From NCBI GenBank assembly GCA_024500155.1, contig CM044877.1, positions 24,136,001-24,200,000 on the forward strand: a stretch of DNA of 64,000 bases. The letters are read 5' to 3'. Positions 33,165 through 46,084 of the stretch are shown here, in pieces; positions within the stretch are counted from its first letter, which is position 1, and each line of letters starts with the position of its first letter. The position numbers were made by a program, and so were the translations under genes. The notes below the pieces were generated by a model. The model saw only the letters and a program-made list of their open reading frames with translations. It was not told the origin of the DNA and searched no databases. Source of the DNA: Chenopodium formosanum (taxonomy: Eukaryota > Streptophyta > Magnoliopsida > Caryophyllales > Amaranthaceae).

Positions 33165-34031
33165 AGCTCCCTCTCATGATTACATCACTTGAGATGAGTG
33201 TAGAAGAATTTTGGTAAAATGTGCTTCGTTCTATCACCTTTGATATACCCTTCCTTAAGCTGGGCGATGCATGCTGCATCATCCTCATATAAAATTGTTG
33301 GAACTTCTATCTCGGAGTTTATGCCACAATCTGTTTGTATATGGTGAATTACTGACCTTTAACATACACATTCACAACTAGCCTCCTGGATTGCCAAAAT
33401 TTCTACATGGTTAGAAGAAGTAGCTGCAATTGTTTGTTTCATAAAACACCAAGAAGTAGAAGTACCTCCACACATGAACACATAACCAGTTTGTGATCTA
33501 GATTATGAGGATAAGACATGTACCCTGCATCTGCAAAACTAATCAAACCTTATTTGGGTAGATTAGAGAAAAACAAATCAATATCTTTCTTACCTGAAAG
33601 GTAACGAAGTATATGCTTAACCCCATTCCAATGCCTTTTGGTGGGGCATGAGCTAAATCTTGCTAACAAATTTACTGAAAATGATATTTCAGGTCATGTA
33701 TGACTAGCAAGATACATAAATGCCCATATTACACTTAAATATGGTACTTCATGACCAAGTATTTCTTCGTCATTCTCCCGAGGACGAAAGGGATCCTTTT
33801 CCACATCAAGTTCTCTAACAACTATAGGGCTACTCAATGGATATGATGTATCGATATATAGGAAATCTTTTAGTAACCTTTTCTATGTATGTTGACTAGT
33901 GCACAAGGATTCCATTCTTTAGGTGTTCAATTTTGTAACCCTAAGCAAAACTTGATTTCCCAAGATCTTTCAGTTTAATTTCTTTCTTTAAGCACTCTAA
34001 TGCTATTAAAATCTCTTCAAGAGTTCCAATA
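33165..34031 (-). pseudogene. Copia RT C-terminus and RNase H
   Basis: Conceptual minus-strand translation, with frame breaks, gives IGTLEEILIALECLKK at the right, then ASH-PDISF and HWNGVKHILRY-like segments, FMCGGTSTSWCFMKQ, and the RNase H end LYEDDAACIAQLKEGYIKGD and KHILPKFFYTH. These are standard copia RT/RNase H segments. It joins the copia-type LTR at 34032. Confidence 0.8.
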
Positions 34032-36894
34032 TGTTGATCTTATGTTTTGATGATGACTCAAAAAACCTAAGCAAACCCATATAAGTTTAACTTTTGCCTT
34101 TAGCTTTGATTTATGACAGATTCATGCTATGAAATTCTTGAGTGAGAAGGGAGCATGGAACAAGATCAAAGTCAGCTATGGAAGGATAAATAAGTCAATC
34201 TCAAGTCATGTTCCTTTAGTGAGGAACTAAAGCTCCAGAGTTGAAGCTTCGAAGACAAGTTCCTTGTGTAAGGAACTAAAGCTTCAGAGTCGAAGCTTCT
34301 CATAGCGTCAAGGAGTCTAATGTATTTTATATTTACTTTAGGATGCTTGTAATTATGTTACATACAATGATTATTGATAGGATTTAAGTGGATTTAATTT
34401 TATTTGATAAAGATTTTATTTTTCATATTTTAACTTGTTAATTTTTCAAAAATATCTTTTAAGTTAAAATATCTTTTGGGAAAAGATTTTTTGTTTTGAT
34501 TTTATCTTATTCTTTGGAAAATCTATTTTAGAAAATATTCTTTTAATGTGCGTTTTACTATGTCAAAATAAGTTGAGATAATTTAGGAAGTAGCAAAACT
34601 AATTCCTAGTATTTCGATTTACTTACTGCCCAAGATCCCACTCCTTACACTTCCTATTTTTAAGGAAGTTGTGGTTGAGTGGTGATTGTGATAACGATTA
34701 TTTTAACTTCCTAATTTTCCTATAAATAGCTTTGGATTTTTGTTGAGAAATTTACACTTGAGCATTACAATCTTTTAGCTTTAAAAAAGAGTCATAATCC
34801 ACTTGAGTCCTTGAGTGTCTTTGTACTTAGCAATTTAGAGTTTAATCTTGAGTTGTATTGGGTTAGAGTTTGGGGAAACTCTAAGAGTGTTTTATTGCTT
34901 TGAGTGAAGCAAGGAGAAAGAGAGAGTTAGAGAGACCGACTGATTGAGGGATCAGTTGAAGGGAGCTTAAGTTCGTTGAGGAACTTGAGTTTAGAGTCTT
35001 AATTTGTAATAGGTTGCACTACTACAAAATCGGCCAAAGAGACCCAAAATAAGAGACCCGCTAACTACATAACTGGTCTCTCATAAAAGAGAGACCCGTT
35101 ATCTTTAATAACAGGTCTCTCGAAATATAACTAAGACCAGTCATTTAAGATAACCAGTCTCAAGGTATAAACAAAGACCTGTCCTTCTATATAACCGGTC
35201 TCTTGATTTTTTAATTTTTTAATTCGAAAAATCAAACACGTACACATGTCACTATGAAGGACACGGGGATCTCCTACTAAAAATCCCTAATCCTTGAAAT
35301 ACTTATCCGCTGCTTTTGCCTCATCACCCTCTCCTCTTTCTACTTCATATTTTACTTTGGAGTACTCATTTCTTTCTTTCTCCTCCTTTAATCTCTTATC
35401 CTTCTCACCTCATTTATAATTGTCTTCATGTTTTTCTCAATTACAAGAAGTGACTCACTCCATCATGTCAAAATTTCAAGATCTACTTCATCATGATTGT
35501 AAATTTTTGTAAGTGTTGATCTTCATTTTTTTCGTTGTCTTTAATGAAAATCTGATTTTCTTATTATTTTTTATAATTTTTGTTTTTTAAATTAATTTTT
35601 CTTAATTCTTCATTAGTTATGATAATAGATTTTCATTTAGTTTTCATGTTAATGTTTTTGTTTTAAGAACTTATTTTCGCAAAAAAAATTATGAGATTTG
35701 AACTTGATGTGTTTTTCCGGTTCTGTTTTGAGGGTTTAATTATTTCAGTCGATTTTTGGGTTAATTCCCTTTTTCTTTTACGTTTTTTATTTCATTTTTT
35801 CTCTTAGATCTTTTTTAGAGTTGGATCTAGTTTAGTTAACTTTTCGTTCACTTTTTTTTTTATATAATATTGTTCGTTTTATTCTTCTTATATGATAGCC
35901 AGATCTGATATTAGTGATATATTAATGTATTTCTTTTATTTTCCTTTCAATATCGGATTTTAGTTCTTTATATTTTTTTTTTTTTTGTTTTAAAAATTTT
36001 TCTATTCAGGTTTTCCTGCCAAATCATTATTTAGCTAGTTTTATGAAATTGTTTTTTTTATTTTTCTATTTTTTCTATTGTGTGTTTTTTTTTCTATTGT
36101 GTGTGTAATCGCCATTTAACCGAACTTTTAGTTTTCATCCAGTATTGCATTAGTATTGATTTTTTTTTTCTGTTCATTATTATATTTTTTTTACTACTTT
36201 CTTGGTTTGTTCTTTTGATATTTTATTTTTTTATTATGTTGGTATAGTTTTTCTGATTTATTTTACAGGAGACTAATTTTTGTTTGGTTTTAATGTGTGT
36301 ATATTTGTCTTTACAGGTAAAGATTTTTGCAAGTTATCATCTACAAGATTTTTGAAGTTGGGTGTTATCATTTACAGAGTTTTGTATTTTAATTTTATTT
36401 TTGTGTATTGGATTTTCAATTATATTTGTATTATGTTTGTAATTTTTGAGATATATGACATTCAAGAATTAATTTTGTACTCTGTAAACAATAATGTATA
36501 AAATAATTAAATGAGTTATATTGATGATTATATTTGCAATTTCGTATCAAATAAGCTATTTTTTTTTATTTTAAATAATATCCGAGAGACCTGTTAAGTT
36601 TAATAACCAGTCTCAAATTTCTCAAAAAAGAGACTGCTTATCTTCCATAGGCGGTCTCAGAATTTAAAAAAAAAAGAGACTGCCTAGCTTCAATAAGCGG
36701 TCTCAGTTTTCTCATTCTAGAGACCGCCTCTAGTCAAGCAGTCTCTTTGCCAAAGAGACCGCTTAGCTAGAGACCTTCTCTAAGGCAGTCTCTTTGGCTG
36801 ATTTAAACGGATCTCTTAGGCCGATTTTGTAGTAGTGTTGTTTGCCCTATTATTATTAAGAGTTGAGTTTAAAATCCCTTGTGGTCTCTCAACA
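34032..36894 (+). repeat. Solo copia-type LTR carrying a CACTA element
   Basis: Starts TGTTGATC, ends TCTCAACA (inverted repeat ends); AATA precedes and follows. TATA box TATAAATAG at 34721-34729 gives plus orientation. Without the CACTA (35017-36837 and its TSD) it is about 1.04 kb. A near-duplicate pair AAGGAACTAAAGCTTCAGAG occurs in U3. The host RT lacks about 40 residues at the insertion point, including YVDD. Confidence 0.7.
35017..36837. mobile_element. Non-autonomous CACTA transposon 1
   Basis: Ends CACTACTACAAAATCGGCC and GGCCGATTTTGTAGTAGTG, perfect inverted repeats, with 3-bp TSD TTG (35014-35016, 36838-36840). Subterminal arrays of GAGACC / GGTCTC occur in both orientations. The centre is T-rich without a convincing gene. 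1,821 bp. Confidence 0.93.
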
Positions 36895-38016
36895 AATACT
36901 CACTGAGACAATTATACCACATGCGCCCTGACTGTTTCAATCCATATAAAGATCTATTTAATTTGATTGAGTATCGTTCTCAAGAACCTGAATTTGCTGC
37001 TTTTGGCAATTTAAATCCTTCTGGGAGTTTCATGTAAATGTCATTATCCAGTGGGCCATACTAGTAAGTTGTGACTACATCCATCAAGCGTAAACCAAAT
37101 CCTTTTCTTATTTCCAAACTGATTAGATATCTAAAAGTAGTTGCATCCACCACAGGAGAGTATGTCTCCTCATAATCAATACCGAGTCTTTGAGAATCCT
37201 TGTGCAACTAATCGGGTCTTACATCTTACAATATCACCATTTTCATTTCTCTTTCGTACAAAGACCCATTTATATCCCACTGGTATTACATCTTCAGGTG
37301 TACTGTACGGACTATAGGTACGAATACTTTTCTCTTTTCGAGAGTTTTCAATTTAGTTTCAATTACTTCTTTCCATTTTGGCCAATCACTTATTTGTCTA
37401 CATTCATCAATGGATTTTGTCTTATGATGCTCATCATCATTCATGACATCTAGTGCCACATTGCATGCAAAAACATCATGGACGTCGACTTGGTTTCGGT
37501 TCCATGTAATTCAAGACATGATAAAATTTGTTGAAATTTCTTCATTGTCAAGTACCTGAATATCTTTTTGCATGGCGTCTAAGGTCTCTTCAGGAGATCC
37601 TTCAAAATTAATAGCTTCCTCGGTCTGGACATTGTCAATTGCTGCTCTTTTTATTTTCCGAGGATTTTTATCTTTGGAACCAATGGGTCTACCACGCTTT
37701 AGGCGTGCTTTAAATTCATTAGAAACTTGGGCTTGTCCTCTAGGACATCAATCTTAATCGGAGCATTTTCAGTTGGTATATGTGACTTTGTCACTTTCTT
37801 TGGGTCAGTAAATGAGTCTGGCAATTGATTTGCTAAGTTTTGCAAATGAATTATCTTTTGGACTTCCAATTCACATTGTTTAGTACAAGGATTTAGGTGA
37901 GATAATGATGATTTAGGCTTTAAGTACTTAATTATTAATGGAGATTCATATCCAACATATAGGGCCCATTTTAGTGCGTTGTGGTAGAGCAATTGGAACA
38001 TATACTGCACATCCAA
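36895..38016 (-). pseudogene. Copia integrase-RT linker and RT N-terminus
   Basis: Minus-strand conceptual translation contains PVGYKWVFVRKRNENGD, RCKTRLVAQGFSK, DYEETYSPVVDATTFRYLIS and LYGLKQSGRMWYN, typical copia RT, with a one-base frameshift near 37190 and several stops. A linker open frame (37699-38016) precedes it. The domain stops at the LTR border 36894, so the catalytic YVDD segment is absent. Confidence 0.82.
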
Positions 38017-38029
38017 ATATTCTCAAATG

Positions 38030-38990
38030 GGATACATTTGGTTCCTAACCAAAAACCAATTCTGATGGTGAGAGCTTATGATGACTTGTCAACCTGATGC
38101 GAATTATTGCTTCTGAATGTAATATAGCATGCCCCCAAACAGAAATTGGGAGCTTAGATTTCATTAGTAGTAATGGTCTAGCAATTAATAGCAAATGTTT
38201 AATTAATGATTCTGCAATATCATTTTGTGTGTGAACATGTGCTACATGATGTTCAACACTGATCCCAATTGACATGCAATATTCATCAAAAACCTGGGAT
38301 GTGAATTCACCGGCTTTATCAAGACGAATAGCCTTAATAGGAAAATCTAGAAAATGTGCTCGTAATCTGATCAACTGCGCAAGTAGTCTCGCAAACGCCA
38401 GGTTGCGAGTTGATAACAATGACATGTATGACCATCTAGTTGATGCATCTATTAAAACCATGAAATATCTAAATGGCCCACACGGGGGATGAATTGGTCT
38501 ACATATATCCCCTTGTATACAATCTAGAAAAGTAATTGATTCGAAATTTATTTTAGCTGGTGATGGCTGGAGTATTAACTTGCCTATTGAGAAAGCAGCG
38601 CATGAAAAATTATTATGAAGAATCTACTGGCTCTTCAATGAGTATCCACTTGAATTTTCAATTATTTTTGCATCATTATTGAACCGGGATGGCCTAATCG
38701 GTCATGCCAAACTTTGAAGTCATCAGTAAACTTCTAGTTTACTATAGCTGTGATTCAATTGTATTAATTTTTGTATAGTACAAACCAGTGGAGAATGTAG
38801 GTAATTTCTCCATAATAAGTTTATTGCCTTGAGTTACACTCGTGATTTGAAGGAATTAATTATTTCCTTCACTAATTGTCTCAATATGGTATCCACTTTT
38901 TCGAATATTTTTAAAACTTAGTAAATTTCTTTGAGACTTAGGGGAGCATAATGCATCAATAATTTTCAATTTTGTCCCCCTTGGAAATAA
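38030..38990 (-). pseudogene. Copia integrase core
   Basis: The open part 38045-38461 (138 aa) has VLIDASTRWSYM (first catalytic Asp), AIRLDKAGEFTS (second Asp) and NDIAESLIKHLL (Glu), the copia integrase triad, then VWGHAILHS and SPSELVFG. The upstream zinc-binding region to about 38990 is strongly decayed. Confidence 0.85.
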
Positions 38991-39399
38991 ACATTTGCTC
39001 TTCCGGAGCCTTCTATAATCTTTATATTGCCTGATATAGTACTCACATTAATTTCTTTCATTATCAATTGCGAAAAATATTTCTTATTTTTAAGTATATG
39101 GTGTGAGTGGTAGCACTATCAACTAGACATAAGTCTTCACCATTGATTGATGATTGAGCTCCAAAGGAATTCATATTCTAATAGAATTAAAGGAACTAAT
39201 ATAAGATTCACAAAATCAAATTAACAAATGACTAAGAATGATAATAATGAAATATCCAAAAACATAAAAATGTCTAAAAACATAATATTGTCAAAAAACA
39301 AATGTCTCATAAAGCATAAAGTCATATTACTACGATAAAATTCAATAATAAATGCAAGCTAATTAATAGAGTTTATTCGCCAGTGGACCATAATTTATT

Positions 39400-40589
39400 C
39401 AATTGTTTTCTTCAAGATTGGGAAAGAAATCAGCCTCTTCTAGGTGAGTTGTATCACCGTAATCAAAATCACCTTCTCCTTCCTCGTACACCAAATTTGT
39501 TTCCACTTTCTTTCCTTTTATTAGATTGATTGTTGATAAAGGTCTACAAGATGTTTTGGTTTGCGACACACACGTGACTAATGACCTTTCCTCCACAACG
39601 GTAACATATATTTTCATTTTTATCCTTCTCATTTTTATTTCCATCTTTACTGTCCCACTTCTGGTAAAAGTATGAGTTCCTAAAATCACCACCTTGACCA
39701 CGACCATATCCACACGTCCGTGGCCGTGGCCACGACCTCGACCACGACTGCTGGCGTGGTCTCTAGCCTTTTGATCTTAATTGAAGTACCATATTTAAGT
39801 GCAATAAAGGAATTAATGTATCTTGCTAGTCACACACAACCTAACATATCATTTTTCTAGTAAATTTGTTTGCAAGATTTAGGTCATGCCTACCCGAAGA
39901 CATTGGAATAGGGTTAAGCATATACTTTGTTACCTTCAAGGTACGAAAGATATGGGTTTGTTTTTCTCTTTCCCACTATGGGATGTCGCATTTGCTTCAG
40001 GAAATGGAGTAGAGCCAGTTAGGCGAGACACGTGATTTTTCATTAATAATTCATTATTTTGCTCAACCACATGGAGGCAAGATATCACTTCAGAATATTT
40101 TGTAAAACTTTTTTCACAGTATTGTGTCAGCAGGACAACATTGTTTGCATGAAATGTAGAATATGTTATTTCTTACAATTCTGCATCCAAGATTTTCTCT
40201 CCACATAGTTTCAATTGTGATGTAATTCTGAACATGGCTGAGTTGTATTCACTTATAGACTTAAAGTCTTGTAATCTTAAATGTAACCAATCATAACGAG
40301 CTTCTGGTAATATCACCGTTTTCTGGTGGTCATACCTTTTCTTTAGATTATTCTAAAGGACTTGTGGATCTTTAACAGTTAAATACTCATTCTTAAGGCC
40401 TTCATGAAGGTGATGGCGAAGAAATATCATAGCTTTAGTCTTGTCTTGGCTTGTTGTTGTATTATTTTATTTAATAGTATTGCTAAGTTCTTTTGTATTT
40501 AGATGTATTTCAGCATTTAACACTCAAGTCAGATAGTTGTTTCCAATAATATCAAGAGCAACAAATTCGAGTTTTGCAAGGTTTGACAT
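39400..40589 (-). pseudogene. gag: Copia gag, with an inverted RT fragment inside
   Basis: ATG at 40587-40589 (MSNLAKLEFVAL). Conserved segments KAMIFLRHHLHEGLKNEYL, RYDHQKTVILPEARYDWLHL, FKSISEYNSAMFRI and EQNNELLMKNH identify a copia Gag of the UBN2 type. Several stops (TGA for the Trp of NYLTW, others) and one frame break within a CCHC knuckle near 39565-39608 (CYRCGG then KGH..SRVC). Between 39783 and 39974 the sequence is an inverted RT fragment. An Arg/Gly-rich segment (RGRGRGHGHGR) precedes the knuckle. Confidence 0.8.
39783..39974 (+). repeat. Inverted copy of RT/RNase H segment inside gag
   Basis: The plus strand here encodes VPYLSAIKELMYLASHTQPN-like RT sequence, the reverse orientation to its surroundings. 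It matches the minus-strand segment at about 33555-33755 of the same copia family. The right junction shares TTTGTTTTTCTCT with the RT donor. Confidence 0.78.
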
Positions 40590-40978
40590 GATTCACTGAT
40601 ATATATAAAACAATATTGCAAATTTGGAGGGCATTTAAAAACAATATACTTGCATTGTACCATAATGATAATCAATGATATTTGGAGAATATACACGTCA
40701 AATATATCAAATCGAACAAATAGAATACTATTTAATTATTAGATATAAAATTTATAATACTAATATTAATCATGTAATGCTAAAATATAATCATGAACAT
40801 GCTATCAAACACACACAGTATGTTAGATTATCTTTAAATTGTTTTACTATATCAAAATATTAAATGCTAAAGATGAACATGTATGGTCTATCATGCAAAG
40901 ATAATTATTGAAGTGGCTAAAACTAACACCTAATCGGTTTTATCATGCAAAAATATCATATTATGTGAAACATGTACA

Positions 40979-42624
40979 CACTACTAAAATTCGACCAAAT
41001 TGCGACCGCCCAAACGGTCGCAGAAAATAACAAAACCAATCGCAAAACATAATTGTGACCGTCAACGGTCGTAACATGGTGGTCGTTATTCTCTTGGCGC
41101 AAAAAAACAATATTGCGTCCGTTTGACGGTCGCAGATTTTTTGCGACCGTTTTTACTATTTTCACCGACCGTTTAGAAAACGGCCGCAAAAATGAATAAT
41201 TGCGATTGCTTTATAGAACAGTCGCAAATATTGAAATTAGCGACCGTTATAAGCGGTTGCTAAAAGTTTAAAAAAACAAAAAAAAAAAGAAAAAAGACCC
41301 ACCACCCACCCAAACCATTACCACTACCCACCCAAACCATTACCACTACCCACCCTAAACAACCACTAGCCACCGCCGCCGCTCTCTACCCACCATCATC
41401 TTCGCCCACCTTCAACCACCAATACCCAACCCACCCACCCACCTACCCACCCTTAACCCAGAAAAACATAAAAAAAAAAATTAAACCATAAATTTAACCA
41501 AACAACCGATTAAACCAACAAAAACAATCCATAATTTCGAACAAAAATACGAAAATAAACCAAAAATCGAACAAAAAAACAACATAAATTTATCAAAACA
41601 ATTTAACCCACAAATAATAGGCACAAAAATTAAACCAAAAAAAGAACAAAAATTAAATAAAAAATCAACAAAAAATTCGAAGACACCATCACACAATTTC
41701 GAACCCACAAAAATTTGAAGACACAATCACACAAAAATTCAACTCACAAAAATAAAACCTACAAAAAAACCCACAAAAATTCCTACAACAATCACACAAT
41801 TTCGAACCCAATTCGAACTATTATTCGAACAAAATCAACAAAAATTCGAACAAAAAATGAAAGTAAACCACAAAAACCGAAAATATGTGGAAAAACAAAC
41901 ACTATTTTCAGAAAATCAACATACCTTTCTTAATATTTCTTCATATTAGGGTTTCTATTATCAAATTCGACCATGAAAACTCTAGATCTGGAATTTTCAT
42001 GGTCAAATTCGACCATGAACACCAAAATTAGATAAATCGGGCTCGTGCTGATGAAGAAGGCGAGCATGGTGAGAGTAAAGGGATGAGGATATTAAAGAGA
42101 AAAGAGAGAATGAGCTGCTGGAGCGCGGTGTTAAGAGGGTAAAGGGAGGAGGAAAGAGAAAAGAGAGGAAGAGAGAAAGAGAAGTTCAGAGAACAGAGGA
42201 AGGAAGAAAGAGAAGAGAGAGAAAAAAGAAGAGGGAACGTAAGAAAAAGAGAGGAGGGAGGAATAGCGGCGACTTGTGCAATTAGGGTTTGAACACCCTT
42301 ATATACCCTTTTTTATATATAAAAGTAAAATTATTACGATCGTCAACAACGGTCGAAATTTTGTGCAATTTGCGACCGTTTCTAACTGTCGTAATAGGAT
42401 AAATTATTTTACAATTATTTTAAACATGTATTTTTTTAAAAGAAAATTGTTCAAATACTCTTGTGACCGTTTTTTGGACCAAAAACGGTCGCAATTCTAC
42501 GACCGCTTATAAAACGGTTGCAATATTACGACCTTTTTTTAAACGGTCGCAGATTCCAACTTTTGCGACCGTTTTTATGACGGTTGTAAAAAACCGGTTG
42601 CAATTTGACCGAATTTTAGTAGTG
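40979..42624. mobile_element. Non-autonomous CACTA transposon 2
   Basis: Ends CACTACTAAAATTCGACC and CCGAATTTTAGTAGTG with 3-bp TSD ACA (40976-40978, 42625-42627). Subterminal GCGACCGT / ACGGTCGC repeats at both ends. The middle holds CACCCA-rich and AAATTCGAAC-rich low-complexity DNA and a purine-rich block (42090-42260). 1,646 bp, no transposase. Confidence 0.93.
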
Positions 42625-42678
42625 ACATAAAGTTATCTAAAGCAACTGACACCTAATCCGCAAAACTAAATCAATGAT

Positions 42679-43743
42679 TGTTCGGTTTTTTCACCAAATG
42701 TCCTTGACCTTTCGAAAAATTCATCAAATACCCTCAAGTTTTTAAAAATTCACCAAATACCATTGATGTTTGTTATATTCACACCGTGACCTCAAAATAC
42801 CCCCGACGTTAAAGATCTGTTAGCAATAAAATTTAATTCAACAAATGCCCTAACTTTGTTAAATAATTACACAAAATACTTCTATTTTTTTTAGGTACAA
42901 TGACTAGTTTGAAATTTAGAAAACTAACCGTTAATTTTGGGTTTCACCCTTTTTTTTACATAAATACTCAACACATAGTAACTCTCTTATTTGCTTAACC
43001 ACAAATTTTAACACCATGAGTTATATGTCTAAATCCTCTTCCTCAATGTATGAGTGCGTAAGAGTTGCAAACAACTTCTATTCATTAAAAAAAAAGTGTT
43101 GGAGACTAGGAAAACAGAGAAAAAAAGGGTCAAATGAAGTAGAGAGCTGATAATTTTGCAGGCTTGGGCGGGAAACGGACATTTCTTATAGGTCATTTAT
43201 TTTCCAACGAGCTTAATATAGCAAACTCAAGCCCCTTTTATGTGGGTTTGACAATTTGTTCATACTTGCCCTACTAAACGGTTTGGGCTTGTCCGCGGGC
43301 TAACGGAATTAGAGCTTATAGCTGTAATTTTTCTCCTACAACTGCAATATCTATTTGCAACTCTTACATAAGAGTACTAATTAATACATTGAGGAAGATG
43401 ATTTGGACATGTAACTCATGATGTTAAAATTATGGGTATGCAAATAAGAGGATGGCTATGTGTTGAGTATTTATGCAAAAAAAGGGTGATAATCAAAATT
43501 AACAGCTAGTTTCCTAAATTTCAAACTAGTCGTTGTAACTACAAAAATAGAGGTATTTTGTTTAAATATTTAACAAATTTAGGGCATTTGGTGAATCAAA
43601 TTTATTGCTAATGAACCTTTAACGTCAGGGGTATTTTGAGGTCATTCTGTGAATAATAAAAAACGTTAGTGGTATTTAGTGAATTTTGAAAAACTTGAGG
43701 GTATTTGGTGAGTTTTGCAAAAAGTCAAGGGCATTTGGTGAAA
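42679..43743. mobile_element. Mutator-like MITE, long inverted repeats
   Basis: Left TTTTTTCACCAAATGTCCTTGAC is matched by the inverse of the right end. Arms pair over about 150 bp or more (CCTCAAAATACCCCCGACGT against ACGTCAGGGGTATTTTGAGG, one difference). The direct repeat AAATCAATGAT lies at 42668-42678 and 43744-43754. Sits in the leader of the copia element. Confidence 0.75.
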
Positions 43744-44061
43744 AAATCAATGATAAACAATATAAGATTACAACATGAAAACAAAATTAATGTATTTTGA
43801 GGTCATGCTATGTTGAGTATCTATAAAAGATAGCCACGCGTACTGGTTTGAATTTCTGGTAACTAAAGAAAAATTAATGAACAGTTCAAAAAAGAATCAT
43901 ATGAAGGATTATGTGCAAAGTAGAATACAAGATACACCATAATATTTTGGCCACGAGTATTACGAAAAATTGTGGTAATTGTATGATAACCATATTAAAC
44001 GTACCTTATTTTAGAGTAGGATAATTTGATTTTAACAGGTAGAGCTTTGGTGCTGATAACG

Positions 44062-44257
44062 TGTTAAATATGGAAGATAAATATAACAAGATGAGAGAAA
44101 TATATTTAAGTTCTGTATATTTTTCCATCTAGTGCGAAATATATATACATGCATAATATCTAGAGTTCCATCAACGGATAAGATCAAATATCCAACTCTA
44201 GAGTATTCTAGCTGGTACATAGGATAATAGTCATCCACATTTAGATATTTAATAACA
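44062..44257 (-). repeat. 5' LTR of the copia element
   Basis: 196 bp. Next to it on the minus strand is CGTTATCAGCACCAAAG, a copia-type primer-site remnant (TATCAGCAC). It shares long segments with 31119-31339 but lacks its 25-bp duplication. Confidence 0.87.
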
Positions 44258-45486
44258 AATATTTAAATTTTGGAGGATTTTATTTTGTGTGTGTGTGTGC
44301 AGAGCTTTGATCCGAAAAATAAATGCCTAATACAAACATTATAAAGCCAAAATTAGCAATTGAATATTACATACAGCAAAAAATCTTTATTCCTCTCATA
44401 TGAAAATAAAATCTCAAATACTCATATGTGCAGGAATCCATTTTATATTATAATTAAATACTACATAAAAATTAAAAAAAATATTAAAAACTATACAATC
44501 TCATAAATATGTACTTCGTATTTAAAAACTCAAACCAAAAAACACACATGTCAATATGTCATAATTCTATGTCGCTTCCCCATCTTCACTTTTTTTACCA
44601 AAAAAAGCCGCGTGTCTAAGCTTTTCTATCTTCTTAACTCCTTCGTTATGCTTTCTAAACTTTTCATATTAAGCCCACAAAAATCCAAACCAACAAATTA
44701 GAAATACATCTTGAGCTTTTTCATCTCCCACGCAATTCATCTTCGTCTCCCTCTTTTTAATTCAACCTTTAATCAAACTTAATTGTCCATTTTAACCTTC
44801 ATCTCCCCCTTTTTAATTCAACGTTTAGTCAAAGTTAATTGTTCATTATATCTTGTCAAAAAAAATAAATAAAATGGTCCATTATATTATAGCCTTCAAT
44901 TTTATTTCCTCAATCTTATTCATCCTTCATTAAATTAGTAGCCTTATTTTGAATTCATTACTCCAAATAATAATTCTTTAATCATTTAGAATTGTATGCG
45001 AGTAAAAATTATTCATGCTCACTAACTAACTATCAAACAATACTCAACCATGTGTTCATAATAGAAAACTGTAGAAATTATTCCTATAATAAGACCGTAC
45101 GTCAGACGGGCCAAAAGCCTAGTTACGTTTAACATTCAATCAACATCCTAAAAACCGATAAAAAAAATTAAAAAAAAAACCACTATGTATCCACTATAAT
45201 ATTTACACTAGGTTAGATCCTGTCCCATGCACGGTGATTTATAGTTATAAACTAAATTAATTAGCTTCGTGCGATGCACGATATAAAAAAATTTCAAACC
45301 ATTCATTGCAATGGTATTTAGATGTAAATAATTTTGAAGATAGTGAAAATTTAACCAAATTATGCAATACAGAATACTCTTAAATGGAGAGTAATTATAT
45401 TTGGAAGCCATATATATTTACATTTTTTTTAATAAATCCATAATAATGTTAAAAAACATATATATAGAAAATAACATACTTCGTAT
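44258..45486. other. AT-rich intergenic DNA with a 65-bp tandem duplication
   Basis: No gene seen. A short GT microsatellite is at about 44285-44300. Around 44735-44860 a unit of about 65 bp including CCCTCTTTTTAATTCAAC is present twice in tandem with several differences. Confidence 0.5.
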
Positions 45487-45495
45487 TTCATAATA

Positions 45496-46075
45496 GGATT
45501 GTTTGTGAAAAACTACCTTTTAAACTCCAGATTTTGCGAAAAACTATCCTAAAAACAAAATGTTGTAATTAACTACCTTATAAAATATAAAATGTTGTAA
45601 TTGACTACCTTCTACCGGAATGACACATTTGACTTTTATTTCCCGATGTTGACCACGTCACGTGAGGGTCACGTGACCCTTTAATGACTTAATTCCCCTC
45701 TTTTTCCCAAATTTTCCTGCTTTACACCAATTTTGCCCATATAATTATCAAAGGGGTTGCAAATAAACAATATAAAATATGAATAATCGTATTGTTAAGG
45801 AAAAGAGTTGGTATAAAGCGGGAAAATTTGGGAGAAAAGGGGGGAATTAAGTCATTAAAGGGTCATGTGACCCTCACATGACATGGTCAACACTGTAAAA
45901 TAAAAAACAAATGTGTTATTCCAGTGGGAGGTAGTCAATTACAACATTTTATACTTTATAAGGTAGTTAATTACAACATTTTATACTTTATAAGGTAGTT
46001 AAATACAACATTTTGTTTTTAGGGTAGTTTCTCGAAAAATTCAAAGTTTAAAAGGTAGTTTTTCACAAAATATCC
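45496..46075. mobile_element. Fold-back Mutator-like MITE with 9-bp TSD
   Basis: Perfect TSD TTCATAATA (45487-45495, 46076-46084). Ends GGATTGTTTGTGAAAAAC and GTTTTTCACAAAATATCC; the two arms pair over most of the 580 bp, including GGGTCACGTGACCC-like sequence near the centre. No coding. Confidence 0.88.
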
Positions 46076-46084
46076 TTCATAATA

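Larger units (their letters stand above)
31119..44257 (-). mobile_element. Ty1/copia LTR retrotransposon, degenerate, with nested insertions
   Basis: LTRs at 31119-31339 and 44062-44257 share TGTTAAATATGGAAGA at one end and AATAACA/CATAACA at the other, with perfect TSD AATAT (31114-31118, 44258-44262). The polypurine tract (minus strand CCAAGGGGGAG) is 31340-31350. Coding runs on the minus strand from gag (ATG 40587-40589) through integrase, RT and RNase H (about 33165). Nested are 31359-33006, 34032-36894 (with 35017-36837 inside), 40979-42624 and 42679-43743. LTR divergence and many stops make it the oldest layer here. Confidence 0.9.

Noticed and set aside
41481..41933. Open frames in the second CACTA element
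   Set aside because: AAATTCGAAC low-complexity repeats; no domain similarity.
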